In this document: piece after piece, positions 1 to 8,977 of the stretch
How positions within the stretch are numbered: position 1 is the first letter of the stretch
Layout of the letters: each line of letters opens with the position of its first letter
From: UBA2227 sp036677505
Lineage (GTDB): Bacteria; Bacillota_I; Bacilli_A; Erysipelotrichales; Erysipelotrichaceae
NCBI GenBank assembly: GCA_036677505.1
Contig: JAVBWK010000003.1
Coordinates: 103,543 to 167,542 of the forward strand
Reading direction: 5' to 3'
DNA: 64,000 nt
The notes under the pieces: model-generated
Databases searched by the model: none
Seen by the model: only the letters and a program-made list of their open reading frames with translations
What the model was told of the DNA's origin: nothing
Position numbers and translations under genes: made by a program

Positions 1-783
1 ACCTATATGGCCCAACAAAGAGAGTTGTATCTTGATGTCGATTCTGCGATGAGTATGGGTGATTATCCATCGTCGAATATGCGTCAGGTCGTGGTTTTTA
101 CCAATTGCGATTCCGTTACTTTATATAAAAACGAAGTGAAGCTCGGAGAATATCCGGTGATTAAGAAAAATGGTTTTAACGAACCGTTGATCATCGCTGA
201 CTTTTTCGGAAATCAGATCAGAGAAAACGAAAACTATTCAGAGAAGGTTGCTGATCAGATCAAAGATGTACTCGTCTCATATAATCGTTATGGAATGGAT
301 ATGCCGTTAAGCAAGAAACTTTTAATGGTAAAACTGATGACTGTGAATCGGCTGACCTTTGAAAAAGGCGCTTCCATGTACTTGAAATATATCGGTAACT
401 GGGGAAGTGAGAGTGTCGTGTATACCTTTGTGGGTAAACGCGGCGATGAGATCATCGAATGCAAGAGAAGTGCGGTCACACAGAAAAATCTGAAGGTAAC
501 TTTTGATAAAGAGGAGCTGGTTGAGTCTGATACTTATGATGCCCTAACGGTTACGTGTGAAGTCACCGATCAAAACAGTCAGAGACTTGTTTACTTCCGA
601 GGGGCTTTGTCCGTGAAAATCAGCGGTCAGGCAAAACTGATCGGACCTCCTCTGATCAGCTTTACCGGAGGCAGTGCGGTCTTTACCATCCGTTCCAATG
701 GAAAGGCCGGGGAAGCAACCGTGGATATCGAATGTCCTGGGTTTGAGGGCGTATCGCGCATTATTCCTGTGTTCAGGGAGTAG
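1..783 (+). CDS. Family 2 glycoside hydrolase (beta-galactosidase-like), C-terminal end only
   Basis: The reading frame is open from base 1, so this is the 3' part of a gene that begins outside the window; the first Met, at position 7, is probably internal. About 260 residues are visible. They look like the beta-sandwich tail domains of GH2 beta-galactosidases: a stretch resembling VxTNCDSVTLYKN, where the family places a conserved sugar-proximal segment, followed by an Ig/FnIII-like domain (TVTCEVTDQN ... GGSAVFTIRS). The catalytic barrel would lie upstream and cannot be checked. Another GH2 activity (beta-glucuronidase or beta-mannosidase) is possible. The GH36 alpha-galactosidase about 6 kb downstream suggests galactoside use, but the two genes are not in one operon. 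Confidence 0.65.
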   Translation, partial: TYMAQQRELYLDVDSAMSMGDYPSSNMRQVVVFTNCDSVTLYKNEVKLGEYPVIKKNGFNEPLIIADFFGNQIRENENYSEKVADQIKDVLVSYNRYGMDMPLSKKLLMVKLMTVNRLTFEKGASMYLKYIGNWGSESVVYTFVGKRGDEIIECKRSAVTQKNLKVTFDKEELVESDTYDALTVTCEVTDQNSQRLVYFRGALSVKISGQAKLIGPPLISFTGGSAVFTIRSNGKAGEATVDIECPGFEGVSRIIPVFRE

Positions 784-816
784 TTATGTAAATGCAGCTG
801 ACAGCGTTCACTTGAA

Positions 817-845
817 TTGACGGACGTTGCTCTTGAATTTAGAAT
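817..845 (+). promoter_or_regulatory. Sigma-A promoter for the DhaL-DegV gene
   Basis: A -35 box TTGACG (817-822) and a -10 box TAGAAT (840-845) are separated by 17 bp. They lie 24 bp before the start codon of the next gene, with an AGAGGG ribosome site at 854-859. Confidence 0.65.
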
Positions 846-868
846 GATAGTTAAGAGGGTACAAATAT

Positions 869-2647
869 ATGACAAAATATGTAATTGACGGACACAGACT
901 TTATGATTTCGTAGTTTCCGGTGCTCAAAACTTAATCGTTAATGAACACAATCTGAATCGGATCAATGTATTTCCGGTGGCGGATGGTGATACCGGAACC
1001 AACCTGGCCTTGACCATGAAAAATATTCTGGCCAACGCTAAGAAGGATTTAAGTGCGAAGCAGACCATGAACTCGATCGCTAAGGTGGCTTTGGAAAGCG
1101 CCTATGGCAATTCTGGGATGATTTTTGCTCAGTATCTTAACGGTTTAGCTGTTGAGATTGGGGATAAGGAAACCATCACACAAGATGAATTTGTGATGGC
1201 TACGCAAAATGCGGTGAAATATGCGTATGAAGCCGTGGCATCCCCAAAAGAAGGAACGATTCTGACCGTTATGAAAGAATGGTCAAACCAGTTAAGGGAT
1301 AATGTTACCGGAGAGTTTGAGCACATTTTCGAGACTTCACTCGCAAACGCCCGAAAAGTCGTCGATCAGACCAAGTATAAACTGAAGGTTCTGTTGGACA
1401 ACGATGTCGTTGATGCCGGTGCGAAGGGCTTTTATTACTTTATTGAAGGTATCTCACAGTTCATCAAGACCGGTAATCTTGAGTCACTGAAATTTAAGGC
1501 TGCACAGTTGGAAGAGTTTCCGGAAATTCATCCGGACACACATGTCGGTGAATTTAAGTATTGCTCGCAGTTTATGATTGAAACCAAAAAAGATAAAAGT
1601 TATTTCCAACAGTTGTTAGCGCCGTTTGGAGATTCGTTGGTCGTAACTTCGAAAGACGATCATGTTCAAGTCCATGTGCATGCAAAATCACCGGAGTTGA
1701 TTATGGAAGCATTGGTCAAAGAGGGAACAGTGTTATCGCATAAGATCGATGACATGCAGCTGCAGGCCAATCTGAAATTCCAGCCGAAAAATAAAATCAC
1801 GATCGTGACGGATTCAATTGCGGATGTAAGCAAGGATTTGATTGAAAAGGAAAATGTTGTCGTCATTCCGCTCAATCTCATCGTTGATTCGACCGTATAT
1901 TTGGATAAACTGACGATGACTCCGGACTTATTTTATCGCCATTTGGATGATTATCGGATGAACCCGACTTCTGCGCAGGCAACCATCGAAACGATCGAAC
2001 GTATATTCAATCAGGTGTTGGAAAGCTCGGATGAAATCATCGGGTTGTTCGTGTCTTCGAAGATGAGCGGAACCTATAACAATATCAAACGGGTTGTCAG
2101 CCGGATGAATCTTGAGGGTAAGAAGGTAAAACTGATTGATTCCAAGGTAAACTCAGTTGCTCAGGGATTATTGGTGGCACAACTGACGAAATGGCGCAAT
2201 CAGGGATTCTCCTTTGATGAATTGGTGGAGAAAGTTGAAAAGGCCATCGCAGATACACATATTTATGTCAGTGTAAAAGATTTGAAGTATATGTTGCGCG
2301 GCGGACGGGTATCGAAGGTTCAGGGGTTTATTTTGTCAAAGCTTGACCTAAAGCCGGTCATTTCCATCGATTCGGAGGGTAAAGGCGAGATTTATAAGAA
2401 GACGCTGTCGCAGAAGAAGGCCGTAAGCAGTATCCTGAAGAAAGTCAAAGAAGATATGGCTGAGAAGGGAATCAGCACGTACGGATTGGTCTATGCAGAT
2501 AATCCGGCGGATCTGACGCAGTTTGCCCAGCAGGTTGAAGATATCATCGGTAAGAAACCGGCGTACATCGAAGCCATTTCGCCGATCGTCGGATTGAATG
2601 CCGGTAAAGGGGCTTTTGCGATCGGTTATATCAAAGGCACATTATAA
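869..2647 (+). CDS. DhaL (DAK2)-DegV fusion protein, probable one-chain fatty acid kinase
   Basis: The first ~200 residues are a DhaL/DAK2 kinase domain with the metal/ATP loop NVFPVADGDTGTN. A middle domain follows, carrying the VHVH motif near residue 270 that is found after DhaL in FakA proteins. From about residue 310 the protein is a DegV (FakB) domain, with TDSIAD at its start, SSKMSGTYNN in the middle and RGGRVSK near the end. In staphylococci and streptococci, FakA phosphorylates a fatty acid held by a separate DegV-type FakB; the acyl phosphate feeds phospholipid synthesis. Here both halves are on one chain of 592 residues and the usual C-terminal part of FakA is replaced by the DegV domain. 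The activity is inferred from the domains. The gene has its own promoter and is followed 29 bp later by a membrane protein gene. Confidence 0.8.
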   Translation: MTKYVIDGHRLYDFVVSGAQNLIVNEHNLNRINVFPVADGDTGTNLALTMKNILANAKKDLSAKQTMNSIAKVALESAYGNSGMIFAQYLNGLAVEIGDKETITQDEFVMATQNAVKYAYEAVASPKEGTILTVMKEWSNQLRDNVTGEFEHIFETSLANARKVVDQTKYKLKVLLDNDVVDAGAKGFYYFIEGISQFIKTGNLESLKFKAAQLEEFPEIHPDTHVGEFKYCSQFMIETKKDKSYFQQLLAPFGDSLVVTSKDDHVQVHVHAKSPELIMEALVKEGTVLSHKIDDMQLQANLKFQPKNKITIVTDSIADVSKDLIEKENVVVIPLNLIVDSTVYLDKLTMTPDLFYRHLDDYRMNPTSAQATIETIERIFNQVLESSDEIIGLFVSSKMSGTYNNIKRVVSRMNLEGKKVKLIDSKVNSVAQGLLVAQLTKWRNQGFSFDELVEKVEKAIADTHIYVSVKDLKYMLRGGRVSKVQGFILSKLDLKPVISIDSEGKGEIYKKTLSQKKAVSSILKKVKEDMAEKGISTYGLVYADNPADLTQFAQQVEDIIGKKPAYIEAISPIVGLNAGKGAFAIGYIKGTL

Positions 2648-2676
2648 AATTTTAAGGTAGCGAAAGGGGATAACCT

Positions 2677-3078
2677 ATGAAATTAGTCAGTCAGTTCTTG
2701 GTGGTCTTGGTCGTATTCTTTGCGATCGACCTGTTTTGGTTGGGTGTGGTTGCGAAGAATCTGTATTCGAAATATTTGGGATATCTTATGGCTCCTCAGG
2801 TGAACTGGGCAGCGGCACTTATCTTTTATGTTCTGTTTATCATCGGTCTGATGATATTCGTCTTATTGCCGGCATTGGATAAGCAGTCATTGATGCATGC
2901 CTTGATCTACGGGGCGCTCTTTGGCTTCTTCACCTATGCAACCTATGATCTGACCAATTTGGCCACGATCAGGGATTGGCCTATCACCATCACAATCATC
3001 GACTTGATTTGGGGGACAACTCTCTCAGCCTCGGTCAGTTCCATCAGTTATCTGATCATCACGACATTCATCAAATAA
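2677..3078 (+). CDS. DUF2177 family integral membrane protein
   Basis: This 133-residue protein has four hydrophobic segments (about 5-27, 43-66, 74-97 and 105-130) and almost no soluble part. Its early FFAIDLFWLG and its YATYDLTNLATI segment are typical of the DUF2177 family, whose function is unknown. A GAAAGGGG ribosome site precedes the ATG, and the gene is close enough to the DhaL-DegV gene to share its transcript. The stop codon lies inside a terminator hairpin. Confidence 0.75.
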   Translation: MKLVSQFLVVLVVFFAIDLFWLGVVAKNLYSKYLGYLMAPQVNWAAALIFYVLFIIGLMIFVLLPALDKQSLMHALIYGALFGFFTYATYDLTNLATIRDWPITITIIDLIWGTTLSASVSSISYLIITTFIK

Positions 3079-3098
3079 GCGAGGCAACTCGCTTTTTT
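3077..3098 (+). terminator. Intrinsic terminator after DUF2177 gene
   Basis: A 7-bp stem AAGCGAG/CTCGCTT with a GCAA tetraloop is followed by a run of T. The stem begins within the stop codon of the gene. Confidence 0.85.
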
Positions 3099-3153
3099 AA
3101 TTTTTGAAATTGTGACACGGAATTGAAGTTCATGGGAAAGATAGGTGGTGAAT

Positions 3154-3176
3154 AAAAAACACCTGAAGGCAGGTGT
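3154..3176 (-). terminator. Intrinsic terminator for the minus-strand hydrolase operon
   Basis: Read on the minus strand, the stem ACACCTG/CAGGTGT with a 4-base loop is followed by six T. It faces the plus-strand terminator at 3077-3098, which isolates the convergent genes. Confidence 0.85.
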
Positions 3177-3913
3177 CAGAGATATTGTTTCAAAAGTTCA
3201 ATATATTGTTTTGGATGTTGCAGACTTATTTGTCCATGTCCCATGGATTTAACTGTTACCAATCGGCTGTTTGTAATTTCCATATTTAGCTTCTCAGCAG
3301 ATTTCTTCATCGCCGGAATTTCTTTCTCTCCGACCAAAATTAACGTTTTTGCTGTGATACTTTTAAGATTCTGCGGATCGAATAGTACATTAGAAATGGA
3401 CATATTAATCAATGACTCCAAAGACATCTTCATGCTGTCCTGATAATATCGTTCAAACAGTTCTTCGTTGATAAAAAGAGTTTTTGCCTGTAATTTAGAA
3501 AACCAGCGTTGCTTAATTAAGGGATAAGACATCTTCATGCTGGATGGCACCATGTGTGCCACTGACTTCATCGGAAGTATCAGTCCGCTTTCAATGACTG
3601 CCCTTCTCGCAAGCGAGGGTCTTTGTTGTAAAGCTTCGATAACGATTTGAGCCCCAATCGACAGACCTGTCAGTAAATCTACGGTGCCGCCAAAAGTATG
3701 ATCGACATTCGCAATCAGCTTTTCCGCCGAATCCTCAATACTGATAAACGTCGTTTCGCCATCTTCGCCGTGACCGTCCAAAACCGGGGTAATGACTTGA
3801 TAATCACTTTTGAGAAGTTCTGCTACTTTGCCCAAAGACCAATCCGATAATCCGCCGCCATGAAGCATAACAGCAACAGGCAGATCAGATGTACTATCAA
3901 CATTAAATATCAT
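3176..3913 (-). CDS. Alpha/beta hydrolase
   Basis: The 245-residue protein has the alpha/beta hydrolase layout: an oxyanion HGGG at residues 18-21, a nucleophile elbow GLSIG with Ser85, an acidic residue in the VGEKE strand (near 192) and a late His226 in GHGQ. There is no signal peptide, so it should be cytoplasmic. The substrate cannot be told from the sequence. Its ATG lies 11 bp inside the end of the upstream photolyase gene, so the two are probably translationally coupled. A terminator overlaps its stop codon. Confidence 0.8.
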   Translation of the reverse strand: MIFNVDSTSDLPVAVMLHGGGLSDWSLGKVAELLKSDYQVITPVLDGHGEDGETTFISIEDSAEKLIANVDHTFGGTVDLLTGLSIGAQIVIEALQQRPSLARRAVIESGLILPMKSVAHMVPSSMKMSYPLIKQRWFSKLQAKTLFINEELFERYYQDSMKMSLESLINMSISNVLFDPQNLKSITAKTLILVGEKEIPAMKKSAEKLNMEITNSRLVTVKSMGHGQISLQHPKQYIELLKQYL

Positions 3914-5195
3914 ATGTCAATCTCCTTAGATCTAACTTTGTTTTTTTCAGGGTGCCTTCTTTTCCCATCGCCCGAATCAGACCGATGATGGGGCGGTTAA
4001 ACCACGGGCGGTCATGAACCCCCGCAACACACCACATGATTCCGGTGTACCCGTTGGGATCGCGACCATCCAAGAAGTAAGTATCATTGAGATATATCAA
4101 AATATCGATCGCATCCTGAGGATGTCTGGTCCAAAGCAACACCATCTTCGCCCAATACATCCGTAAATACGAATGAAGATATCCTTGATCAACGACCATC
4201 CGCTGACAAGCATTCCATAATTCATCATGTGTCTGGGCCAGTTCGAACTGCTCTTTGGTATAAATATAATCTCGCGGATCGCTAAGATGTGATTTCAGTG
4301 TTTCGATCGCCCACGGCCATGCCCCTTCAAGTGAGTCATATTTCTTCTGATAGTGACAGTAATTTTCCGCGAGTTCTCTTCGAACCATCGCTTCCTCCAC
4401 AAACAACGGAGCATTGCGATGATTCGATTTCTCAACTTCCCGAATCATCTTCACCGGAGAAAGCATGCCGAAATGAAGATAGGCAGATAGATAGGATTGC
4501 CCCTGCGCATCAAACACATTGCGCTGATCGTAGAATTCAAGATGATGAGTAATAAATTTGTGCAATTGAAGGTTCGCCGCATCTTCTCCCGGTGTGAGGG
4601 AGGATAGTTTCAGTGGCGGATAATGTTTCAGAAGTGCATCAATCTGACTTTCCTGAAATCTTTTATTCGTATCGTATGTTTGAGAGTAAGCAAAGGGAAC
4701 TTCATCAAGATAGTCCTTGTATTTGCCCATGATCTTCGAACGGATCGTCTTAGCCGCAAACTCCAGTTTGCCGCTGGTTTCTTCAACCGGAATGACACAG
4801 GCTGTGTTGATCAATGAGAAATCCACATCCTGATATAGGCACCACTCCCTGACCTCATCTTGAGACTTCAGAAACGGACGCAGTGCATGATGCTCATTGA
4901 CGATAGAGATGATGCTAAACAAATGATTGTAATGTTTTATGGCTTCAATCGCACTTCCCTGAAACAGAAATAATGGAACTCCTTCTTGAGCAAGCTTATG
5001 ACTCACTTGTGCCAACCCCCGCAGTAAAAAGTCCATATTGCGGGTATTGGCATATGGGAAGTTTGGGATCAGCGCAAAAACAACGATCAGATTCGCCCCT
5101 TGTTCTTTGGCTTGCCTGGCGGCTTCAACCAGTGCCGGATTCTCCATCACCCGAATTGCCCGACTCATCCAATATACGACAACACGCTCTTTCAT
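3903..5195 (-). CDS. phr: Class II deoxyribodipyrimidine photolyase
   Basis: The protein (430 residues) matches class II CPD photolyases. An N-terminal photolyase domain begins VYWMSRAIRV, and the C-terminal FAD-binding domain has the class II marks RRELAENYCHY, YDSLEGAWPWA, YLRMYWAK, LDGRDPNGY and GVHDRPW. The enzyme uses blue/UV-A light and FADH- to split cyclobutane pyrimidine dimers in DNA. Bacillota more often carry class I enzymes, so this may have been acquired. It lies between pepT and a hydrolase on the minus strand and overlaps the hydrolase start by 11 bp. The start Met 34 bp past pepT fits the N-terminal motif. Confidence 0.93.
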   Translation of the reverse strand: MKERVVVYWMSRAIRVMENPALVEAARQAKEQGANLIVVFALIPNFPYANTRNMDFLLRGLAQVSHKLAQEGVPLFLFQGSAIEAIKHYNHLFSIISIVNEHHALRPFLKSQDEVREWCLYQDVDFSLINTACVIPVEETSGKLEFAAKTIRSKIMGKYKDYLDEVPFAYSQTYDTNKRFQESQIDALLKHYPPLKLSSLTPGEDAANLQLHKFITHHLEFYDQRNVFDAQGQSYLSAYLHFGMLSPVKMIREVEKSNHRNAPLFVEEAMVRRELAENYCHYQKKYDSLEGAWPWAIETLKSHLSDPRDYIYTKEQFELAQTHDELWNACQRMVVDQGYLHSYLRMYWAKMVLLWTRHPQDAIDILIYLNDTYFLDGRDPNGYTGIMWCVAGVHDRPWFNRPIIGLIRAMGKEGTLKKTKLDLRRLTYDI

Positions 5196-5210
5196 ACGTA
5201 CTCCTTAGCA

Positions 5211-5231
5211 AAAAGCGGGCAAACCCGCTTT
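5211..5231 (-). terminator. Hairpin after pepT, weak terminator
   Basis: An 8-bp stem AAAGCGGG/CCCGCTTT overlaps the pepT stop codon, with only about four T after the stem on the minus strand. It could reduce, rather than block, read-through into the photolyase gene, which has no obvious promoter of its own. Confidence 0.55.
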
Positions 5232-6453
5232 ATCTTGCATTCAGCTTAACGATTTCAATGATGACATCGACGGCTTTTTCCATGATTTGTTTCGACGCAA
5301 ACTCATATTTTCCATGGAAATTCTCCGCACCTGTAAACAAGTTCGGAGTAGGGATGCCCATAAATGAAATCTTCGATCCGTCAGTACCGCCACGGATCGG
5401 CTTGATTTTGGGTTCAATCCCCAGATTCGTCATGGCTTGCTTCGCCAGTTCGACCGGTTTAAAGTCCTTAGTGATGATCTCAGCCATATTGTAATAGGAA
5501 TCTTTCATGTCGATCACGACCCGCTGTGCACCATATTTTTCATTCATCGCTTTTGCATTATCCAACATCCGTTGTTTACGAGCCAAAAACTTCGCCTTAT
5601 CATGATCACGGATGATATAACTCATGTGACCTTCTTCGATGGTCGTCTTCAATTCACTTAGCAAGAAGAATCCCTGATATCCTTCTGTTTTCTCCGGAAC
5701 TTCATCCTGAGGAAGCATTGAATCAAACTCGAACGCCAGTTTTGCGGTGTTGACCAGCTTGTCCTTTGCCGTACCCGGATGTACGCTTACGCCATGCAAA
5801 GTAATTTTTGCCGAAGCGGCATTAAAACTTTCATATTCCAGCTCACCCAACACACTGCCATCCAGCGTATATGCATATTTCGCACGGAAATCTTTTGCAT
5901 CAAACAGGTTGGCTCCCCGACCGATCTCTTCATCCGGACCAAAGGCTACTCTTAACTCACCATGTTCAACTTCCGGATGATGGATAAAGTAAAGCATGGC
6001 CTCAATGATTTCCACGATTCCGGCTTTATCATCCGCTCCCAACAGCGTCGTACCATCGGTCGTAATCAACGTATGTCCGACATAATTTGCTAAGTTAGGG
6101 AACTTCTCCGTACTCATCACAACACTTAGCTCCTTATTCAATAAAATATCCTTGCCATCATAATTCTCAATAATTTGAGGATTCACCTTTTCAGAATTAA
6201 AATCAGCCGTGTCAAAGTGGGCTATAAATCCCAATATATCCACCGGTTTTTGCATGTTCGAAGGGATGGTCGCGGTCACAAACCCATTGTCCAAACGATG
6301 GGTCACTTCACTGAACCCCAACGTTTCAAGTTCCTTCGCCAACATCTTCGCAAACTCCACTTGCGAAAGGGTGGATGGCACGGATTTGCTTGATTCATCC
6401 GAACGTGTATTCACTTTACAATAGCGGATCAGCCGCTCAATCATCGTTTCCAT
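5230..6453 (-). CDS. pepT: Peptidase T (tripeptide aminopeptidase)
   Basis: A 407-residue M20B metallopeptidase of the usual PepT length. It shows the two-zinc centre motifs AHFDTAD, GADDKAG (bridging Asp), GPDEEIGRG (catalytic Glu and ligand), LDGS and a C-terminal NFHGKYEF His. The central lid domain is present, with GVSVHPGTAKDK. The cytoplasmic enzyme removes the N-terminal residue from tripeptides during peptide use. It is the first gene of a minus-strand group and has its own promoter in the 56-bp divergent gap with the alpha-galactosidase gene. Confidence 0.95.
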   Translation of the reverse strand: METMIERLIRYCKVNTRSDESSKSVPSTLSQVEFAKMLAKELETLGFSEVTHRLDNGFVTATIPSNMQKPVDILGFIAHFDTADFNSEKVNPQIIENYDGKDILLNKELSVVMSTEKFPNLANYVGHTLITTDGTTLLGADDKAGIVEIIEAMLYFIHHPEVEHGELRVAFGPDEEIGRGANLFDAKDFRAKYAYTLDGSVLGELEYESFNAASAKITLHGVSVHPGTAKDKLVNTAKLAFEFDSMLPQDEVPEKTEGYQGFFLLSELKTTIEEGHMSYIIRDHDKAKFLARKQRMLDNAKAMNEKYGAQRVVIDMKDSYYNMAEIITKDFKPVELAKQAMTNLGIEPKIKPIRGGTDGSKISFMGIPTPNLFTGAENFHGKYEFASKQIMEKAVDVIIEIVKLNAR

Positions 6454-6480
6454 AATTACCTGCTTTCATTCGATATTTCT

Positions 6481-6508
6481 ATTATAGACCATCCGCGATA
6501 AAACTCAA
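6481..6508 (-). promoter_or_regulatory. Minus-strand promoter for pepT
   Basis: On the minus strand, TTGAGT (6503-6508) and a perfect TATAAT (6481-6486) are spaced by 16 bp, ending 27 bp before the pepT ATG. A plus-strand TATAAT at 6516-6521 may serve the divergent alpha-galactosidase gene, but it lacks a convincing -35 box. Confidence 0.6.
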
Positions 6509-6548
6509 GTTGTGCTATAATTTAACAAACGGGAACGGAGGAAATTTT

Positions 6549-8870
6549 ATGGAACTGTTCCACCTTCAAACAAAAAATACAAGTTATGCCTTCACTGTAT
6601 TACCGACCGGTCAACTGGAACATCTTTACTACGGAAAGAAAATCCGTCTGGACGATCCCTCGGTACTGAGTGAAAAAGCCATCTTCCCAAGTGGCAACTG
6701 CGTTGTTTATGACCGCGAAGTTTCGCATATCTCCCTTGAAAACCGGATGCTGGAACACTCATCACCGGGCAAAGGGGATATCCGTCAGTCAATGATTGAA
6801 ATCATATTCCCGGATACATCGTATGTTTCGGATTTTGTGTTTTACAAATCAGAAGTCAGAAAAGGAAAAGAAGAACTTAGGGGATTACCCTCGAGCTACG
6901 CAATCGAAGAAAATGTTGAGTCGGTGATCATCACACTCAAAGAGAAACATCATGATCTGTATCTTCAATTGAATTACAGTGCTTTTGTTCAGTCAGATGT
7001 CATCGTGCGCAGCTGTAAACTGATCAACCATACCGAAATGACCGTCGAAATCGGTGCGTTATTTTCAATGCAATTGGACCGTGATGATATCGACTGGCAA
7101 ATCATGACATTTGACGGACACTGGGGAAGGGAACGGACGAAACACATTCGCGATATCGGATACGGACGCAGCGTGGTCGAGAGTCTGGCAGGATGTTCCA
7201 GCAACCGGCAAAACCCGTTTTTCATACTTAAAAAGAGAAATACAAACGAAGATCTTGGGGAATGTCTGGGAGTCAATCTGATATACTCAGGCAATCACCA
7301 AAGTAATATTGAAGTCAGCGCTTATGACAGGATGCGCATACTCAGCGGTATTCACCCCACCCATTTCAACTGGCCGCTAAAACCCAAGGAAGAGTTTCAG
7401 TCTCCGGAAGCTGTTTTCTCCTATACACACCTCGGGCTTAACCGTTTGAGCCAACAGTATCATGATTTCATCAATCATCACATCATTCGCGGTGAATGGA
7501 AAAACAAAGAAAGACCGGTCGTTTTAAATAACTGGGAAGCAACTTACTTTAACTTTACCGAAAGTAAAATATTGAAACTGGCGAAAGAAGCGGCTTCTGT
7601 CGGTGTGGAATGTTTCGTGTTGGATGACGGCTGGTTCAGAAACCGTAAAGACGATTTTCGGGCGCTGGGCGATTGGTATACCGATGAAAAGAAACTGCCA
7701 CACGGACTGCAATGGCTTAGCCGACAGATCCAACAGATGAACATGACCTTTGGTCTGTGGGTCGAACCGGAAATGATCAACGAAGACAGCGATTTATACA
7801 GAGAACATCCGGACTGGGCTGTCGGGAAAGATGACCGAATTGCCTCCCTGAGCCGCAACCAACGGCTGATTGACATGAGTAATCCTCAGGTGCAGGCCTA
7901 CCTGATCGAACGACTCACAGAAGTATTTAAGGAAGCGGAAGTCAGTTTTGTCAAATGGGATTACAACCGTATTTTTTCCGATCACTATGGATCGACCCTT
8001 GATCATCAAGGAAAGTTTACTCACTCTTTTATATTAGGAACGTATCGTGTGCTTGATGAACTCACCAAGCGCTTTCCCCACGTTTTGTTTGAGAGTTGTG
8101 CTTCCGGCGGAAACCGCTTTGACTTGGGCATGCTCTGCTACACTCCGCAAATCTGGACGAGCGATAACACCGATGCATTGGATCGAACAATCATTCAAGC
8201 CGGTACAAGCATGGGCTATCCCCTTTCAACGATATCAGCACACCTCAGTGCCGTACCCAATCATCAGACTCGGCGCATCTCTCCGCTAAACTCTCGACTG
8301 GCCGTCGCAAGTTTCGGGGTATTCGGATGTGAGATCAATCTGAATGACTGCGATGCAAAGCAGAAGAAAGAAATTGCATCCCACATTGCCCTATACAAAG
8401 CTTATCGCAGAACTTTGCAGTTTGGAACCTTCTATCAGATACCCTGTGATGCAAATCAGGTGCGATGGATGTGTGTCGACAAAGAGAAGAAATCGGCGAT
8501 CGGTATGTACTTCCAATCCCGAAATCCGGTCAATGTGAAAAGCGAGCGCTTCATCACCCGCGGTCTGGATGACGAAAGTCTGTATGCCATCACTTCAGTA
8601 CCCTTTGACATGAGCATTTTGGATTTTGGGGATCTGATCAACTATGTATCGCCGATTCATATCAAACCAAATTCTCTCTTACATAAGACCGTGGATATGT
8701 TTATGAAAGTGAAGAGTGAAAATGAGAACCTGAAAGCCTACGGTGACTGCCTGAATCAGGCTGGCTGGGCACTCAAACAGCCGTTTACGGCGGGACTGCA
8801 TGAGGAAGCACGAATCATGTTTGATCAGTCGGCCCGACTTTACTTATTTGAAAAAGCTGAAACCGTATAA
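6549..8870 (+). CDS. Alpha-galactosidase, GH36
   Basis: A 773-residue GH36 enzyme with an N-terminal beta-supersandwich (about 1-320), a catalytic barrel with NNWEATYF, VLDDGWF and GLWVEPEMIN, the nucleophile Asp in VKWDYNR and the acid/base Asp in TSDNTDA, then a C-terminal beta domain. It hydrolyses terminal alpha-1,6-galactosides such as melibiose and raffinose. With no signal peptide it should act on imported sugar. A start 39 bp upstream is possible in frame, but the ATG at 6549 has a good GGAGG at 6537-6541, and the upstream codons overlap the likely -10 region. No transporter or regulator gene is adjacent. Confidence 0.93.
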   Translation: MELFHLQTKNTSYAFTVLPTGQLEHLYYGKKIRLDDPSVLSEKAIFPSGNCVVYDREVSHISLENRMLEHSSPGKGDIRQSMIEIIFPDTSYVSDFVFYKSEVRKGKEELRGLPSSYAIEENVESVIITLKEKHHDLYLQLNYSAFVQSDVIVRSCKLINHTEMTVEIGALFSMQLDRDDIDWQIMTFDGHWGRERTKHIRDIGYGRSVVESLAGCSSNRQNPFFILKKRNTNEDLGECLGVNLIYSGNHQSNIEVSAYDRMRILSGIHPTHFNWPLKPKEEFQSPEAVFSYTHLGLNRLSQQYHDFINHHIIRGEWKNKERPVVLNNWEATYFNFTESKILKLAKEAASVGVECFVLDDGWFRNRKDDFRALGDWYTDEKKLPHGLQWLSRQIQQMNMTFGLWVEPEMINEDSDLYREHPDWAVGKDDRIASLSRNQRLIDMSNPQVQAYLIERLTEVFKEAEVSFVKWDYNRIFSDHYGSTLDHQGKFTHSFILGTYRVLDELTKRFPHVLFESCASGGNRFDLGMLCYTPQIWTSDNTDALDRTIIQAGTSMGYPLSTISAHLSAVPNHQTRRISPLNSRLAVASFGVFGCEINLNDCDAKQKKEIASHIALYKAYRRTLQFGTFYQIPCDANQVRWMCVDKEKKSAIGMYFQSRNPVNVKSERFITRGLDDESLYAITSVPFDMSILDFGDLINYVSPIHIKPNSLLHKTVDMFMKVKSENENLKAYGDCLNQAGWALKQPFTAGLHEEARIMFDQSARLYLFEKAETV

Positions 8871-8926
8871 TTGTCAGAAAATATTGGGAATCATATGTGA
8901 AAACCGTTCGCGTGGGCAACTTAGTA

Positions 8927-8955
8927 TGAACACGATGACAGACTTGTGCTAAAAT
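8927..8955 (+). promoter_or_regulatory. Possible promoter for the S41 protease-uvrB pair
   Basis: TGAACA (8927-8932) and TAAAAT (8950-8955) are spaced by 17 bp in the 107-bp gap after the alpha-galactosidase gene. The -35 match is only 4 of 6. Nothing else is seen in this gap apart from a GCGAGG ribosome site. Confidence 0.4.
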
Positions 8956-8977
8956 AAGCATACTGCGAGGTATCGAT

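Noticed and set aside
4973..5494. Plus-strand open frame (173 codons) opposite the photolyase and pepT ends
   Set aside because: It spans the ends of two solid minus-strand genes and the terminator between them, with no family features.
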